Source of the DNA: Salinigranum rubrum
GTDB lineage: Archaea; Halobacteriota; Halobacteria; Halobacteriales; Haloferacaceae
DNA length: 64,000 nt
Assembly (NCBI RefSeq): GCF_002906575.1
Contig: NZ_CP026309.1
Span: 310,001 to 374,000, forward strand
Reading direction: 5' to 3'
Position 1 is the stretch's first letter; each line of letters opens with the position of its first letter. This document shows, piece after piece, positions 1 to 8,737 of the stretch. Under the pieces are notes generated by a model. It saw only the letters and a list, made by a program, of their open reading frames with translations, was not told the DNA's origin and searched no databases. Position numbers and translations under genes: made by a program.

Positions 1-54
1 GGTGAGCACTGACCCCGCTGTGGCATTTTTACGGTTTCGTCGCGTCCTCCCGTC

Positions 55-444
55 ATGGACGTCTTCGTCTACGGCACCCTGACGAACCCCGAACGCGTCG
101 CGAGCGTGGTCGACTCGTACGCGTTCGTCGGGCCGGCGCACCTCCGCGGCCTCCACCTCGTCGAGGGGCGGTACCCGACGCTCGCCCCGGGCGGAGAGGC
201 GGCGGGGCGACTCCTCCGCACGGATACGATCGACCGCATCGACGACTACGAGGGCGTCGACGACGGCCTGTACGTCCGCGTCTCGGTTCCGCGGACCGAC
301 GGGGGAGACGCGGCCGTCTACGTCGGTGACCCCGCCCGACTCGACGCCGACGCCGACTGGCCCGGTGACGGTCCCTTCGCCGCCCGCGTCCAGGCGTTCC
401 TCGACCGCAGCGAGGTGGTCGTCGAACCGGTCGTCGACCGCTGA
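55..444 (+). CDS. Gamma-glutamylcyclotransferase/AIG2-like protein
   Basis: A 129-residue protein that starts with the family hallmark VFVYGTLTNP, the YGT[L/S] strand and loop that binds the gamma-glutamyl moiety. A DYEG segment follows near residue 62, where family members carry the catalytic-site glutamate. The length fits the single-domain GGCT/AIG2-like fold. The family cyclises gamma-glutamyl amines or peptides to 5-oxoproline, but the substrate cannot be read from sequence here. No signal peptide, so probably cytoplasmic. It stands alone; the next 300 bases hold no clear gene. Confidence 0.85.
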   Translation: MDVFVYGTLTNPERVASVVDSYAFVGPAHLRGLHLVEGRYPTLAPGGEAAGRLLRTDTIDRIDDYEGVDDGLYVRVSVPRTDGGDAAVYVGDPARLDADADWPGDGPFAARVQAFLDRSEVVVEPVVDR

Positions 445-603
445 CCGCGCTTCTCCCCTTCTCTCCTTCACCCTGCCTCTCCCGGACGACATCCGTCTGA
501 CGCGCCGGTCGAGGTCGTCGCCGTCGCACAGTTTCACTTTCACCGTGCTCGGCGGACGTTTATGTCTGTCCCCGTGTTACGTCCACTTGCGCGTCACACG
601 CGT

Positions 604-687
604 ATGCATTCCCCCAAAGACGCGGACGACGCGACCGACGCGGCTGCGAACGCACCGGTTCTTTGTCCCCGCACTCGACGCCGCTGA
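604..687 (+). CDS. Possible 27-residue acidic peptide in the GGCT-ilvA gap
   Basis: The 312-base gap between the GGCT-like gene and ilvA contains one short ATG frame, beginning MHSPKDADDATDA, with a TTTATG box about 35 bases upstream at a spacing usual for a haloarchaeal promoter. The composition is acidic as expected for haloarchaea. Nothing about function can be said, and chance open frames are common at this G+C. The rest of the gap shows nothing I can support. Confidence 0.22.
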   Translation: MHSPKDADDATDAAANAPVLCPRTRRR

Positions 688-756
688 GCGCACGCTGTCG
701 CCGTCGCGTCGGCGGCTACACCCAACGGTTATCGCCTCCCCCCGGTAACTCCGCCC

Positions 757-1968
757 ATGCTCTCGCTGGACGACGTGCTCGAAGCCCAGCCCCGCGTCGA
801 GGCGGTCGCACGGCGCACGCCGATGCAGGACTCACACACCTTCTCGCAGATGACGGGCGCGGAGGTCCACCTGAAACTGGAGAACTTCCAGCGGACGGGG
901 TCGTTCAAGATTCGCGGCGCGACGAACCGCATCGCGACGCTCTCCGAGGTGGAGCGGGAGGCGGGCGTGGTCACCGCGAGCGCGGGCAACCACGCACAGG
1001 GCGTGGCGCTGGCGGCGACCCGCGCGGGCGTCGACTCGACCATCGTCATGCCGGAGTTCGCGCCCATCTCGAAGGTCAACGCCACCAGGCGCTACGGCGG
1101 TCGGGTCGTCCTCCACGGCGTCGACTACAGCGAGGCCCAGGAGAAGGCTCACGAGATCGAACGGGAGGAGAATCGGACCTACGTCCACGCGTTCGACGAC
1201 CCGGCGGTGATGGCGGGGCAGGGGACCATCGGCCTCGAAATCCTCGACCAGTGTCCCGAGGTCGAGACGGTCGTCGTCGGCATCGGCGGCGGCGGCCTCA
1301 TCTCGGGCATCGCGACGGCGATAAAAGCGAAGTCGCCCGACACGCGGGTCGTCGGCGTCCAGGCGGAGGGCGCGTCGAGCCTCGCCGACTCCCTGCAGAA
1401 GGGTGAGATCGTCGAACTCGACGCGGTCGACACCATCGCCGACGGCATCGCCACCCGCCGCGTCGGCGAGCAGACGTTCGAGGTCATCCGCGAGCGGGTC
1501 GACGAGGTCGTGACCGTCTCCGACGAGGAGATCGCGATGGCCGTCACCCACCTGCTCGAACGCTCGAAGACGCTCGTCGAGGGGGCGGGCGGCGTCCCGC
1601 TCGCGGCCCTCCTCGCCGAGGCGTTCGACTACGACGAGGGGGAGGTCATCGTGCCCGCGCTCTGTGGCGGCAACATCGACCTCAACGTCCTCACGACGGT
1701 CCTGATGCGCGGTCTCGTCGAGACGGGCCGCTACCTGCGCATCAGAACGGTACTGAAGGACCGTCCCGGCGCGCTGTTGCACCTCACCGAAATCCTCGTC
1801 GACCACCGGACGAACATCCACGCCATCCACCACGACCGCACCTCGAAGGACGTCGCGATGAACGCCGCCGAGGTGGAGATCGACCTCGAAACGCGAGGTG
1901 GGCCACACGTCGATGACCTCCTCGCGGACCTCCGCGACCACGGCTACGAGGTCGAAGTCCTCGTCTGA
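757..1968 (+). CDS. ilvA: Threonine ammonia-lyase (threonine dehydratase)
   Basis: PLP enzyme that deaminates threonine to 2-oxobutyrate, the entry to isoleucine synthesis. The lysine of GSFKIRGA (K51) is the Schiff-base residue, and GGGGLISG near residue 177 is the phosphate-binding loop. The last ~80 residues, from LRIRTVLKDRPGALL, form a single ACT domain, as in the ~400-residue allosteric class. The ATG gives a protein aligned with the normal N-terminus. It stands alone with no other isoleucine gene nearby. Serine may also be a substrate, as is common in the family. Confidence 0.95.
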   Translation: MLSLDDVLEAQPRVEAVARRTPMQDSHTFSQMTGAEVHLKLENFQRTGSFKIRGATNRIATLSEVEREAGVVTASAGNHAQGVALAATRAGVDSTIVMPEFAPISKVNATRRYGGRVVLHGVDYSEAQEKAHEIEREENRTYVHAFDDPAVMAGQGTIGLEILDQCPEVETVVVGIGGGGLISGIATAIKAKSPDTRVVGVQAEGASSLADSLQKGEIVELDAVDTIADGIATRRVGEQTFEVIRERVDEVVTVSDEEIAMAVTHLLERSKTLVEGAGGVPLAALLAEAFDYDEGEVIVPALCGGNIDLNVLTTVLMRGLVETGRYLRIRTVLKDRPGALLHLTEILVDHRTNIHAIHHDRTSKDVAMNAAEVEIDLETRGGPHVDDLLADLRDHGYEVEVLV

Positions 1969-1993
1969 CTCCCTTCGGAGACCTGTGGGCGTC

Positions 1994-2848
1994 TCACTCG
2001 TACGTGTAGAGGTGACCGCCGTCCCACGTGAGGTCGCCCCCGTCGAGGTGGCGGGCGTAGCCCGAGATGCCGAGGACGAAGAGGTTCGCCACGTCGACGG
2101 GTTCCATCATCTCTTTGACCCGCGCCTGCCCGAGCATGACGTCTTCGACGACCTCGCGCTCGGAGATACCGCGTTCCGCCGCCGTATCGGGAATCTGGTT
2201 CGTCACCAGCGGCGTCTTGACGTAGCCGGTCGACACGGTGAACGCGCGGAGCGTCCCCTCGCCTTCGGCCGCCGTCGCCTGCGTGAGGCCGCGGAGGCCG
2301 AACTTCACCGTGTGGTACGCGACCTTGTCCTGCGTGGCGATGTGGCCGTGGAGTGAGCACATGTTACCGATGGCACCGATTCCGTCGGACGCCTCGCGGA
2401 TGTGCGGCAGGGCGTGCTTCGTGATGAGAAACGGCGCGCGGAGCATCACGTCCAGCATGAAGTCGAACTTCTCGGTCGGGAACGACTCGATGGGCGAGAT
2501 GTGCTGGACCCCCGCGATGTTCGCCACGTACCGCAACTGTCCGAGGTCGGCCGCGGCCTCGACGATGGCGGCCACCTCGTCGTCGTTCGTCAGGTCGGCG
2601 ACGACGGTCTCGACCTCGCCCGAGACGTCGAGGTCGGCGGCTCTGTCGACCGTCTCTTCGAGCCCCTCCTCGTCCACGTCGGTCGCCGCGACGGTGAGAC
2701 CGTTGCACGCCAGCGCGACGGCCGTCGCCCGTCCGATTCCCGACGCCGCACCCGTCACGATGGCGACGTTCTCCGTGGTGAAGTGGTCGTCGTCGAGTTC
2801 CATCACTCGATCACGACTCAGCTCCGCGGGCGTGATGTCGTCGGACAT
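1994..2848 (-). CDS. Short-chain dehydrogenase, 3-hydroxybutyrate dehydrogenase-like
   Basis: A 284-residue classical SDR. The cofactor motif TGAASGIG lies at about residues 32-39, the NAG-type strand reads NIAGVQ, and the catalytic pair is in YHTVK. The stretch around GVQHISPIESFPTEKFD resembles D-3-hydroxybutyrate dehydrogenases, which interconvert 3-hydroxybutyrate and acetoacetate with NAD. The family assignment is firm; the substrate is inferred. I chose the ATG at 2848 because the 15 residues before it are basic and unlike a haloarchaeal N-terminus. It converges with ilvA, with 25 bases between their stops. Confidence 0.85.
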   Translation of the reverse strand: MSDDITPAELSRDRVMELDDDHFTTENVAIVTGAASGIGRATAVALACNGLTVAATDVDEEGLEETVDRAADLDVSGEVETVVADLTNDDEVAAIVEAAADLGQLRYVANIAGVQHISPIESFPTEKFDFMLDVMLRAPFLITKHALPHIREASDGIGAIGNMCSLHGHIATQDKVAYHTVKFGLRGLTQATAAEGEGTLRAFTVSTGYVKTPLVTNQIPDTAAERGISEREVVEDVMLGQARVKEMMEPVDVANLFVLGISGYARHLDGGDLTWDGGHLYTYE

Positions 2849-2957
2849 ACTCGGTCCGACCCGCGCCGGAAACTTGAGTGTACCCCGCCGCACACGTCTC
2901 CGGCCCGCCCTCGCCCGTCGGACAGACCTTTTTGTCGGTGCCGAGCGAGGTCACCGT

Positions 2958-3359
2958 ATGAAACGGACCATCTCCACCGACGAGGCACCCGCCGCGGTCG
3001 GCGCGTACAGCCAGGGCACGACGACCGGCGACCTGGTCTTCACCGCCGGACAGATCCCGCTCACCCCGGAGGGCGAACTCCTCGCCGACGCGTCGGTCGC
3101 CGACCAGACGGCACGGGCGCTGGAGAACGTGATGGGCGTTCTCGCCGTCGAAGGCGCTGGCCCCGCGGACGTGCTCAAGGTCACCGTGTTCCTCGCCGAC
3201 ATCGACGACTTCGACGAGATGAACGAGACCTACGCGACGTTCTTCGACGACGAACCGCCGGCGCGAAGCGCCGTCCAGGTCGGCGCCCTCCCGAAGGGAG
3301 TCGCCGTCGAAATCGAGGCTATCGCCGCCGTCCCCGAGTCGGCGCCGGACGCGGAGTGA
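2958..3359 (+). CDS. RidA/YjgF family enamine/imine deaminase
   Basis: A 133-residue Rid protein. Family marks are GAYSQG near the N-terminus, FTAGQIPL, and the C-terminal KGVAVEIEAIA segment; the arginine of the PPARSAV stretch is the usual carboxylate-binding residue. The canonical role is hydrolysis of 2-aminoacrylate-type enamines released by PLP enzymes such as threonine dehydratase, encoded 1 kb away by ilvA. The start is the ATG at 2958; longer upstream frames would run into the divergent SDR gene. Its TGA overlaps the GTG of the next gene. Confidence 0.9.
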   Translation: MKRTISTDEAPAAVGAYSQGTTTGDLVFTAGQIPLTPEGELLADASVADQTARALENVMGVLAVEGAGPADVLKVTVFLADIDDFDEMNETYATFFDDEPPARSAVQVGALPKGVAVEIEAIAAVPESAPDAE

Positions 3360-3559
3360 CACCCCGCACGAAGTCGAGCCTCCTCTGGGGGCTCGTCGGC
3401 GCGCTCGCCTTTCTCGTACTCGCCCAGGGGTACGACCTCATCGTCGGCTTGGACGTCGGATTCGCCGCGCGCTTCGGCGTCGCCGCCGTCGTCGGTGTGG
3501 CCGCTGCGGGCCTCACACACCGCCTCAGCCCCCGATTCGGGGCGAAAGGAAGGACTTAA
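3356..3559 (+). CDS. Small two-helix membrane protein coupled to RidA
   Basis: A 67-residue protein beginning at a GTG that overlaps the stop of the RidA gene (GTGA), which implies translational coupling. It has two hydrophobic segments (about residues 9-25 and 34-53) separated by an aspartate-containing turn and a basic tail ending FGAKGRT. I do not recognise a family. The overlap suggests co-expression with RidA but gives no function. Confidence 0.6.
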   Translation: MTPRTKSSLLWGLVGALAFLVLAQGYDLIVGLDVGFAARFGVAAVVGVAAAGLTHRLSPRFGAKGRT

Positions 3560-3586
3560 ACGTCGCACCGGGATAGGTTGGAACGA

Positions 3587-3667
3587 GCCGGGATGGCCGA
3601 GTGGTAAGGCGCACGCCTGGAAAGCGTGTTCCCTCTGGGATCCAGGGTTCAAATCCCTGTCCCGGCG
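3587..3667 (+). tRNA. tRNA-Ser (anticodon GGA)
   Basis: The acceptor strands GCCGGGA and TCCCGGC pair over seven bases. The anticodon arm CACGC/GCGTG encloses the loop CTGGAAA, with anticodon GGA at 3619-3621, which reads UCC and UCU. A long variable arm (about 3629-3642) is typical of serine tRNAs. The T arm is CAGGG/CCCTG around TTCAAAT. CCA is not encoded. The gene is intact although two partial copies of its 3' end follow. Confidence 0.96.
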
Positions 3668-3803
3668 CTTTTGTAACCGTCACCTGTCGAGCGCCGCGTT
3701 TCATCGCGGCGCGACCACGGTGACGGGATCGAAGCGAGACAGAAGGGATTTGAATCAGAGAGTGAGAGGCGAGCGAACGAAGTGAGCGAGCGGGAACGAC
3801 CGC

Positions 3804-3825
3804 GGTTCAAATCCCTGTCCCGGCG
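3804..3825 (+). repeat. Second copy of the tRNA-Ser 3' end
   Basis: Twenty-two bases here are identical to the tRNA 3' end at 3646-3667 (T loop, T-stem 3' strand and acceptor strand). An exact inverted partner, AGGGATTTGAA at 3744-3754, can pair with TTCAAATCCCT at 3806-3816 across a 51-base loop rich in GAGCGA-type repeats. There is no tRNA body, so this is a fragment and not a gene. Confidence 0.85.
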
Positions 3826-3948
3826 TGATTCTACAGCGACCACGTGACGAGCACCGCGGAGCGTGTGCTCGTCACCTGCGAGCGGTTGTTCACCCGCCAA
3901 AGGGATTTGAAGCACGGAACGAGCGAGCGTAGCGAGCGAAGTTCAGGC

Positions 3949-3970
3949 GGTTCAAATCCCTGTCCCGGCG
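3949..3970 (+). repeat. Third copy of the tRNA-Ser 3' end
   Basis: The same 22 bases as at 3646-3667 and 3804-3825, again with an inverted AGGGATTTGAA partner (3901-3911) pairing across 39 bases. With copy two it fills most of the 397-base gap between the tRNA and the acetyltransferase gene. No integrase or other mobile gene lies between the copies. Confidence 0.85.
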
Positions 3971-4064
3971 CTTCTGTGAATCTCAGTCCCTGAACGAGGG
4001 CGTCTCGTCGCCGAGCACGGGAGTGGTCCGTCGTGATTAACAGGCATCCGGGAGAATCGAGGCC

Positions 4065-4655
4065 ATGAACGTCGAGCCGCAGACCCTCGAAGCGGAGTAC
4101 GTACGGCTGGAACCGCTGTCGCGCGAGGAACACCTCCGAGAGCTACAGGAGGCGGCAGCGTCGTCGATCTTCGAGTGGTTCGCCGACGACTACTCGACAC
4201 CCGAGGCGATGGAGGGGTTCGTCGAGGCGGCGCTGGACGCACAGGAGGAGGGGGAGTCGCTTCCGTTCGCGACGGTTCACCGAGAGACCGGCGAGGCGAT
4301 CGGCTCGACCCGGTTCTGTACGATTCGCCCGGACAATCGAAGCGTCGAGATCGGCTGGACGTGGCTGACACCGGACCACCAGCGGACGCCGGCGAACACC
4401 GAAGCGAAGTACCTCATGCTCCGGCACGCGTTCGAGGAGTGGTCGTGTGCTCGCGTCGAGTTCGAGACGGCCGCCGGAAACGATCGGTCGCGGGCGGCGC
4501 TCGTACGGATCGGTGCCACGCTGGAGGGCGTCCTCCGCAAGCACATGCTCGTGCAGGGAGAACCGACCGACAGCGCGTACTTCAGTGTCATCGACGAGGA
4601 GTGGCCGGTGGTGAAACAGTCGCTGGAGGACGCGCTCGACCGGTCGATGCCGTGA
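4065..4655 (+). CDS. GNAT acetyltransferase, RimJ/RimL type
   Basis: A 196-residue GNAT protein. The N-terminal TLEAEYVRLEPLSREEHLREL is typical of the RimJ/RimL-like group, IGSTRFCTI forms the beta2-beta3 hairpin, and SVEIGWTWL followed by NTEAKYLMLRHAFEEW covers the acetyl-CoA-binding core. NDRSRAALVRIGATLEGVL is the characteristic C-terminal motif. These proteins transfer acetyl from acetyl-CoA to amino groups of proteins or small molecules; the acceptor is unknown here. Confidence 0.88.
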   Translation: MNVEPQTLEAEYVRLEPLSREEHLRELQEAAASSIFEWFADDYSTPEAMEGFVEAALDAQEEGESLPFATVHRETGEAIGSTRFCTIRPDNRSVEIGWTWLTPDHQRTPANTEAKYLMLRHAFEEWSCARVEFETAAGNDRSRAALVRIGATLEGVLRKHMLVQGEPTDSAYFSVIDEEWPVVKQSLEDALDRSMP

Positions 4656-4790
4656 CTCTTTCCGCGCGTGCCGTCCGTCACCGCCTCCAGCACTCTTTCG
4701 TCGACCTGTCAACGCATCTATCACACAACCGTTTTGCCCGTCGGCCACCTACCCCTACGCTCCTACGGCACACCGCCGGGGGGAGTCATC

Positions 4791-6056
4791 ATGGCAGACA
4801 AACCACACCAGAACTTAGCGATCATCGGCCACGTCGACCACGGAAAGAGCACGCTCGTCGGTCGCCTCCTGTTCGAGACCGGTTCCGTTCCCGAGCACGT
4901 CATCGAGCAGTACCGCGAGGAGGCCGAGGAGAAGGGCAAGGGCGGCTTCGAGTTCGCCTACGTGATGGACAACCTCGCCGAGGAACGGGAGCGAGGTGTC
5001 ACCATCGACATCGCCCACCAGCGGTTCGACACGGACAAGTACTACTTCACCATCGTGGACACGCCCGGCCACCGCGACTTCGTGAAGAACATGATCACGG
5101 GGGCGAGTCAGGCCGACCACGCCGTGCTCGTCGTCGCCGCCGACGACGGCGTCGCGCCCCAGACCAGAGAGCACGTCTTCCTCTCGAAGACCTTGGGCAT
5201 CGAGACGCTCATCGTCGCCGTCAACAAGATGGACACCGTCGACTACTCCGAGGAGACGTACAAGGAGGTCAAAGCGGAGGTCCAGAAACTCCTCAAACAG
5301 GTCCGGTTCGACTCGGACGACGCGCGCTTCATCCCCATCTCGGCGTTCGAGGGCGACAACGTCGCCGAACACTCCGAGAACACGCCGTGGTACGACGGGC
5401 CCACTATCCTGGAGGCGCTGAACGACCTCCCGGAGATGTCGCCGCCCACCGACGCGCCGCTCCGCATCCCCATTCAGGACGTCTACACCATCTCGGGCAT
5501 CGGGACGGTTCCCGTCGGACGGATCGAGACCGGCGTCCTGAAACCCGGAATGAACGTGGTGTTCATGCCCTCCGACGTGGGAGGAGAGGTGAAGACGGTC
5601 GAGATGCACCACGAGGAGGTCGACGAGGCCGGCCCCGGCGACAACGTCGGGTTCAACGTCCGCGGCGTCGGCAAGGACGACATCCGCCGCGGCGACGTCT
5701 GCGGCGAGGCGTCGAACCCGCCGAAAGTGGCGGAGACGTTCAAGGCTCAGATCGTCGTCATGCAGCACCCCTCGGTCATCACCGTCGGCTACACGCCGGT
5801 CCTGCACGCCCACACGGCGCAGGTCGCGTGCACGTTCGAGTCCATCGACCAGAAACTCGACCCGAAAACCGGGGAGGTCGCCGAGGAGAACCCCGACTTC
5901 ATCAAGGCGGGCGACGCCGCCGTCGTGACGCTCCGTCCGCAGAAGCCCCTCAGCATCGAGCCGTCCGGTGAGATCCCCGAACTCGGCAGCTTCGCCGTCC
6001 GCGACATGGGTCAGACCATCGCCGCCGGCAAGGTGCTCGAAGTCAACGAGCGCTGA
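4791..6056 (+). CDS. tuf: Translation elongation factor EF-1alpha
   Basis: A 421-residue GTPase that delivers aminoacyl-tRNA to the ribosome. G1 is GHVDHGKS, G3 is DTPGH, G4 is NKMD and G5 is in SAFEGDN. Domains 2 and 3 are complete, ending [16 protein letters not shown]. The G3 motif has Thr where most haloarchaeal EF-1alpha proteins I know have Cys (DCPGH). The usual neighbours (EF-2, ribosomal protein S10) are absent, which hints at a second genomic copy. The ATG at 4791 gives the conserved N-terminus [12 protein letters not shown]; an upstream extension is only an open frame. Confidence 0.95.
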   Translation: MADKPHQNLAIIGHVDHGKSTLVGRLLFETGSVPEHVIEQYREEAEEKGKGGFEFAYVMDNLAEERERGVTIDIAHQRFDTDKYYFTIVDTPGHRDFVKNMITGASQADHAVLVVAADDGVAPQTREHVFLSKTLGIETLIVAVNKMDTVDYSEETYKEVKAEVQKLLKQVRFDSDDARFIPISAFEGDNVAEHSENTPWYDGPTILEALNDLPEMSPPTDAPLRIPIQDVYTISGIGTVPVGRIETGVLKPGMNVVFMPSDVGGEVKTVEMHHEEVDEAGPGDNVGFNVRGVGKDDIRRGDVCGEASNPPKVAETFKAQIVVMQHPSVITVGYTPVLHAHTAQVACTFESIDQKLDPKTGEVAEENPDFIKAGDAAVVTLRPQKPLSIEPSGEIPELGSFAVRDMGQTIAAGKVLEVNER

Positions 6057-6087
6057 GCCGTCCCGGCCACGCGGGTGCGCTGCCGTC

Positions 6088-7445
6088 TCACTCCGCCGGG
6101 ACGAGACGATGAAGCGCCCCGCCCTCGGAGCCGGTGCCGACGACGTACAGTTCGCCGTCGGCGTCCCGCCCGAACGACCGTAGCTGTTGCAGTTTATCGG
6201 CGCCATCGCCCGCGAGGTCGACCGTCGTCGTCGGCCAGAGGCCGTCACCGTCGGACCGGGTCGCGGCGAACAGTCGCCCCTGTACCTGGAAGTCGCCGAA
6301 GACGTACACGCCGTCGGCATCCGGAAACATCGAGCCGCGGTAGACCTCCCCACCGATGACGGAGATACCGCTCACCGGTGCACCGCCGTGTGGATACTCG
6401 ACGATGGGTGAGACGAGGCGCTCGCCGTCGTCCGTCGCAGTGGGACACTCGCTGGCCCGATAGCAGTGCGTCCCCTCTCTGACGTTCCAGCCGTAGTTGC
6501 CCCCTCTCTCGACCAGACTCACCTCCTCGTAGGCGTTCTGTCCGACGTCGCCGACGAACAACTCCTCGCCGTCGAACGACATGCGCCAGGGGTTGCGAAA
6601 GCCCCACGCGTACTGTTCGTCCAGCCCCGCCCGACCGACGAGCGGGTTGTCGTCCGGAACCGCGTAGGGAGCGTCCCCGTCCACGTCGAGGCGAAGGATG
6701 GAGCCGAGGAGGTTCTCGGTGACGTCCTGCCCGTTGCCCCCGCCGACCGCGCCGTACCAGTCGTCGACGTGGCCGCGGCCCTGGTCGCCGCCGGCCCCCC
6801 GTCCCCGACCGCGACGTAGAGGGAGCCGTCGGGACCGAACGCGAGGTCGCCGGCGTTGTGGTTGCTCTGTGGCTGCGGTATCTCCAACACGGTTCGCTCG
6901 GAGCCGACGTCGACCCGGCCGTTCTCGTCCATCCGGAACTCGCTGAGGACGAACGTGTGGCTGAAGTTCGACGGCGTCCCCGAGCGCGACGGCGCGCTGT
7001 ATCGGACGAACAGTCGCCGGTTCTCGGCGAACGCCGGGTGGAGCGCGATGCCGAGCAGTCCCTTCTCGCCGCCGGCCTCGATGCGGTCGCGGATGTCGAG
7101 TGCGGGTCGGTCGCGGGGGCCGTCGTCGTCGTGGACGAGTATCCGGCCGGCCTGGTCGGCGACGAACCGCGTTCCGTCGGGCGCGAACGCCACGTCGAGC
7201 GGGGCCCCCAGACCGGTCGCGAGCGTCCGGAGGGCGACCGCATCGGGCACGCTCGCGGCGCTCGACGCTCCCCCGGTCGTCGACGTCGTGTCCGTCTCGG
7301 TGGCCTCGGCCCTGTTCGTCCCGGTACTCGCGGTTTCATCGTTTTCTGCCGGCGGCGCCGACGACTGCGAGCAGCCGGCGAGGGCGGCGACGCTGCCGAC
7401 GGCGGCCGCCCGGAGGAACTGTCGACGGTCGGTGACGAGGTCCAT
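6088..7445 (-). pseudogene. Glucose/sorbosone dehydrogenase-like lipoprotein, frameshifted
   Basis: Exported PQQ-type beta-propeller dehydrogenase of the glucose/sorbosone dehydrogenase family. It starts with a Tat lipoprotein signal (TDRRQFLRA with LAGC lipobox), then a Thr/Ser-rich linker, GEKGLLGIALHPAF, and later the family marks WGFRNPWR and GGNYGWN. The two halves lie in different frames. The switch is in a run of six C at 6795-6800, and adding one base restores a continuous family-like sequence. It is therefore either a recent pseudogene or an artefact. The stop at 6088 faces the EF-1alpha stop. Confidence 0.85.
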
Positions 7446-7537
7446 ACCGAGTTGGACGGCCCTGGGCACAAAACGTGCGCGCCCGTCTTCGACCTGATGT
7501 CATAGCTTATGTGCCCGCCCCGCTTGCCTCCGGGTAC

Positions 7538-7735
7538 ATGTCCACGAACTACGACGACTGGAGCCACGAGGAACTGGTCGAGCGGGTCGAAGAACTCGAG
7601 GAGACGCGGGCGGCGCTTCTGGCCGCGCTCGATATCGTGACCGACCCCGACCGCGACACCGACGCCGTCCGCAGACAACTCGCCGAGGAGTTCGACCGCG
7701 TCGGCGAGAGCGCCGAAGCCCCGCGCGGCTGGTGA
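7538..7735 (+). CDS. Small acidic coiled-coil protein of unknown function
   Basis: A 65-residue acidic protein. Residues 9-25 (HEELVERVEELEETR) form a short amphipathic helix likely to make a coiled coil, followed by ALLAALDIV and a charged tail. No enzyme motif is visible. It begins 92 bases downstream of the divergent dehydrogenase start, so the two promoters share this gap. Function unknown. Confidence 0.65.
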   Translation: MSTNYDDWSHEELVERVEELEETRAALLAALDIVTDPDRDTDAVRRQLAEEFDRVGESAEAPRGW

Positions 7736-7910
7736 GCTCGCGGCTCCGAACGCCGCTTCGATGTGCTCTCCGGTTCGGGACGTTCGCCCGACGATATCGC
7801 CGTTCGGGGCACGGATGTCGCACTCTGCGGCCGTACGCGTGACGCTCGTTACTCGCTTCGCCCGACTGACGAAATCTTAATACCAGTTGCTCGCGTTGGT
7901 GTGGCTGACA

Positions 7911-8081
7911 ATGCCTGACACGAAGAGTGGCCGCGAGAAGAAGGGCCGGAACAAGCTGAGCCAGCTGGACGAGCGGCTGAACGAACGCGAACTCCGGACA
8001 CTCGACCACGACGACGAACCGCCGCGGTGGGACGGCATCGACGGCGAGTTCATCGCGGAGGAGGTCCCCGACAACGACTGA
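7911..8081 (+). CDS. Small charged haloarchaeal protein
   Basis: A 56-residue protein with a basic N-terminal third (KSGREKKGRNK) and an acidic C-terminus that includes PPRWDGIDGEF. The ATG lies about 30 bases behind an AT-rich CTTAATACC box, a good promoter distance. No domain is recognised. Basic-to-acidic small proteins of this kind are common in haloarchaea, but I cannot give a role. Confidence 0.65.
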   Translation: MPDTKSGREKKGRNKLSQLDERLNERELRTLDHDDEPPRWDGIDGEFIAEEVPDND

Positions 8082-8161
8082 TTCCCGCTCCCGCTGCCGT
8101 CACACTCGCGTTTTCGACCGATGTCGCCGTGTTTATGCACCACCCACGAGTAGCCGTTGGT

Positions 8162-8557
8162 GTGTCACACCGCGCGAACTACGCGACGCTGTACCTGGGC
8201 GTCCAACTCGCCCCGGAGCGTCGGGTGCTCGACCTCGACTGGGCGACTAACGTCGGCGACACCACCGACGTCTACGAGTTCGAGGTCCCGACCGACGACG
8301 CACAGGACGCGTACGTGGGGCTGCAGGCGTTCGACGTCGGTGAGTACGGTCACGAGATCGAGGTGAACGGCGAGCCGCTGTCGGGGTTCGACATCCCGCC
8401 GAACGACGGCTGGCAGTACTGGGTGGACACGCTGACGGATGTAACCCTCCGCGAGGGGACGAACACCCTGCGCATCCGCCGGGACCCCGACTCGCGCGAC
8501 GCGTTCGCCGTCGGGACCGTCACCGTCCACTGGAAGGAGCCCGACGGCAGTATATAA
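8162..8557 (+). CDS. Uncharacterised haloarchaeal beta-rich protein (DUF7383-like)
   Basis: A 131-residue protein beginning at GTG (VSHRANYATLYLG), without signal peptide. It is predicted mainly beta: repeated strand patterns, NGEPLSGFDIPP, then WQYWVDTL and LREGTNTLRIRRD, which resemble a carbohydrate-binding-like jelly roll. I recall similar proteins under DUF7383, but that name is from memory. It ends 180 bases before the thermosome gene. Confidence 0.6.
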   Translation: MSHRANYATLYLGVQLAPERRVLDLDWATNVGDTTDVYEFEVPTDDAQDAYVGLQAFDVGEYGHEIEVNGEPLSGFDIPPNDGWQYWVDTLTDVTLREGTNTLRIRRDPDSRDAFAVGTVTVHWKEPDGSI

Positions 8558-8698
8558 AAGCTCGTTCGATACTCTCAGCGGTTCACCGATTCGTATGCGA
8601 TTCGTTGCCACGACCGAGGCGGAAAAACGCACGCAGCCGGTGCGTTGTCTCCAACGCTCGTCGTCGTCGCCGCGGGAGCGGCCTCGGTTCGCTCTCGA

Positions 8699-8710
8699 AG
8701 CTTTTATATA
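8699..8710 (+). promoter_or_regulatory. TATA box of the thermosome gene
   Basis: The box AGCTTTTATATA is centred about 33 bases before the thermosome ATG, so the transcript would have a leader of only a few bases. This is the normal arrangement of strong haloarchaeal promoters. Confidence 0.6.
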
Positions 8711-8737
8711 GAATCACAAACAATCCGCTGGTGTACT

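Noticed and set aside
3587-3970. Two further tRNA genes or an integrated provirus
   Set aside because: Only the 3' end is copied, with no anticodon arm, and no integrase or viral gene lies nearby.
6088-7445. Programmed ribosomal frameshifting in the sugar dehydrogenase
   Set aside because: The same kind of break occurs in six other unrelated genes of the window and there is no conserved slippery site with a downstream structure, so a common artefact or mutation is simpler.
8551-8562. TATATAAAAG after the small beta-rich gene as the thermosome promoter
   Set aside because: It is about 180 bases from the thermosome ATG; a better box lies at 8699-8710. It overlaps the stop of the preceding gene and may act as a terminator or be chance.
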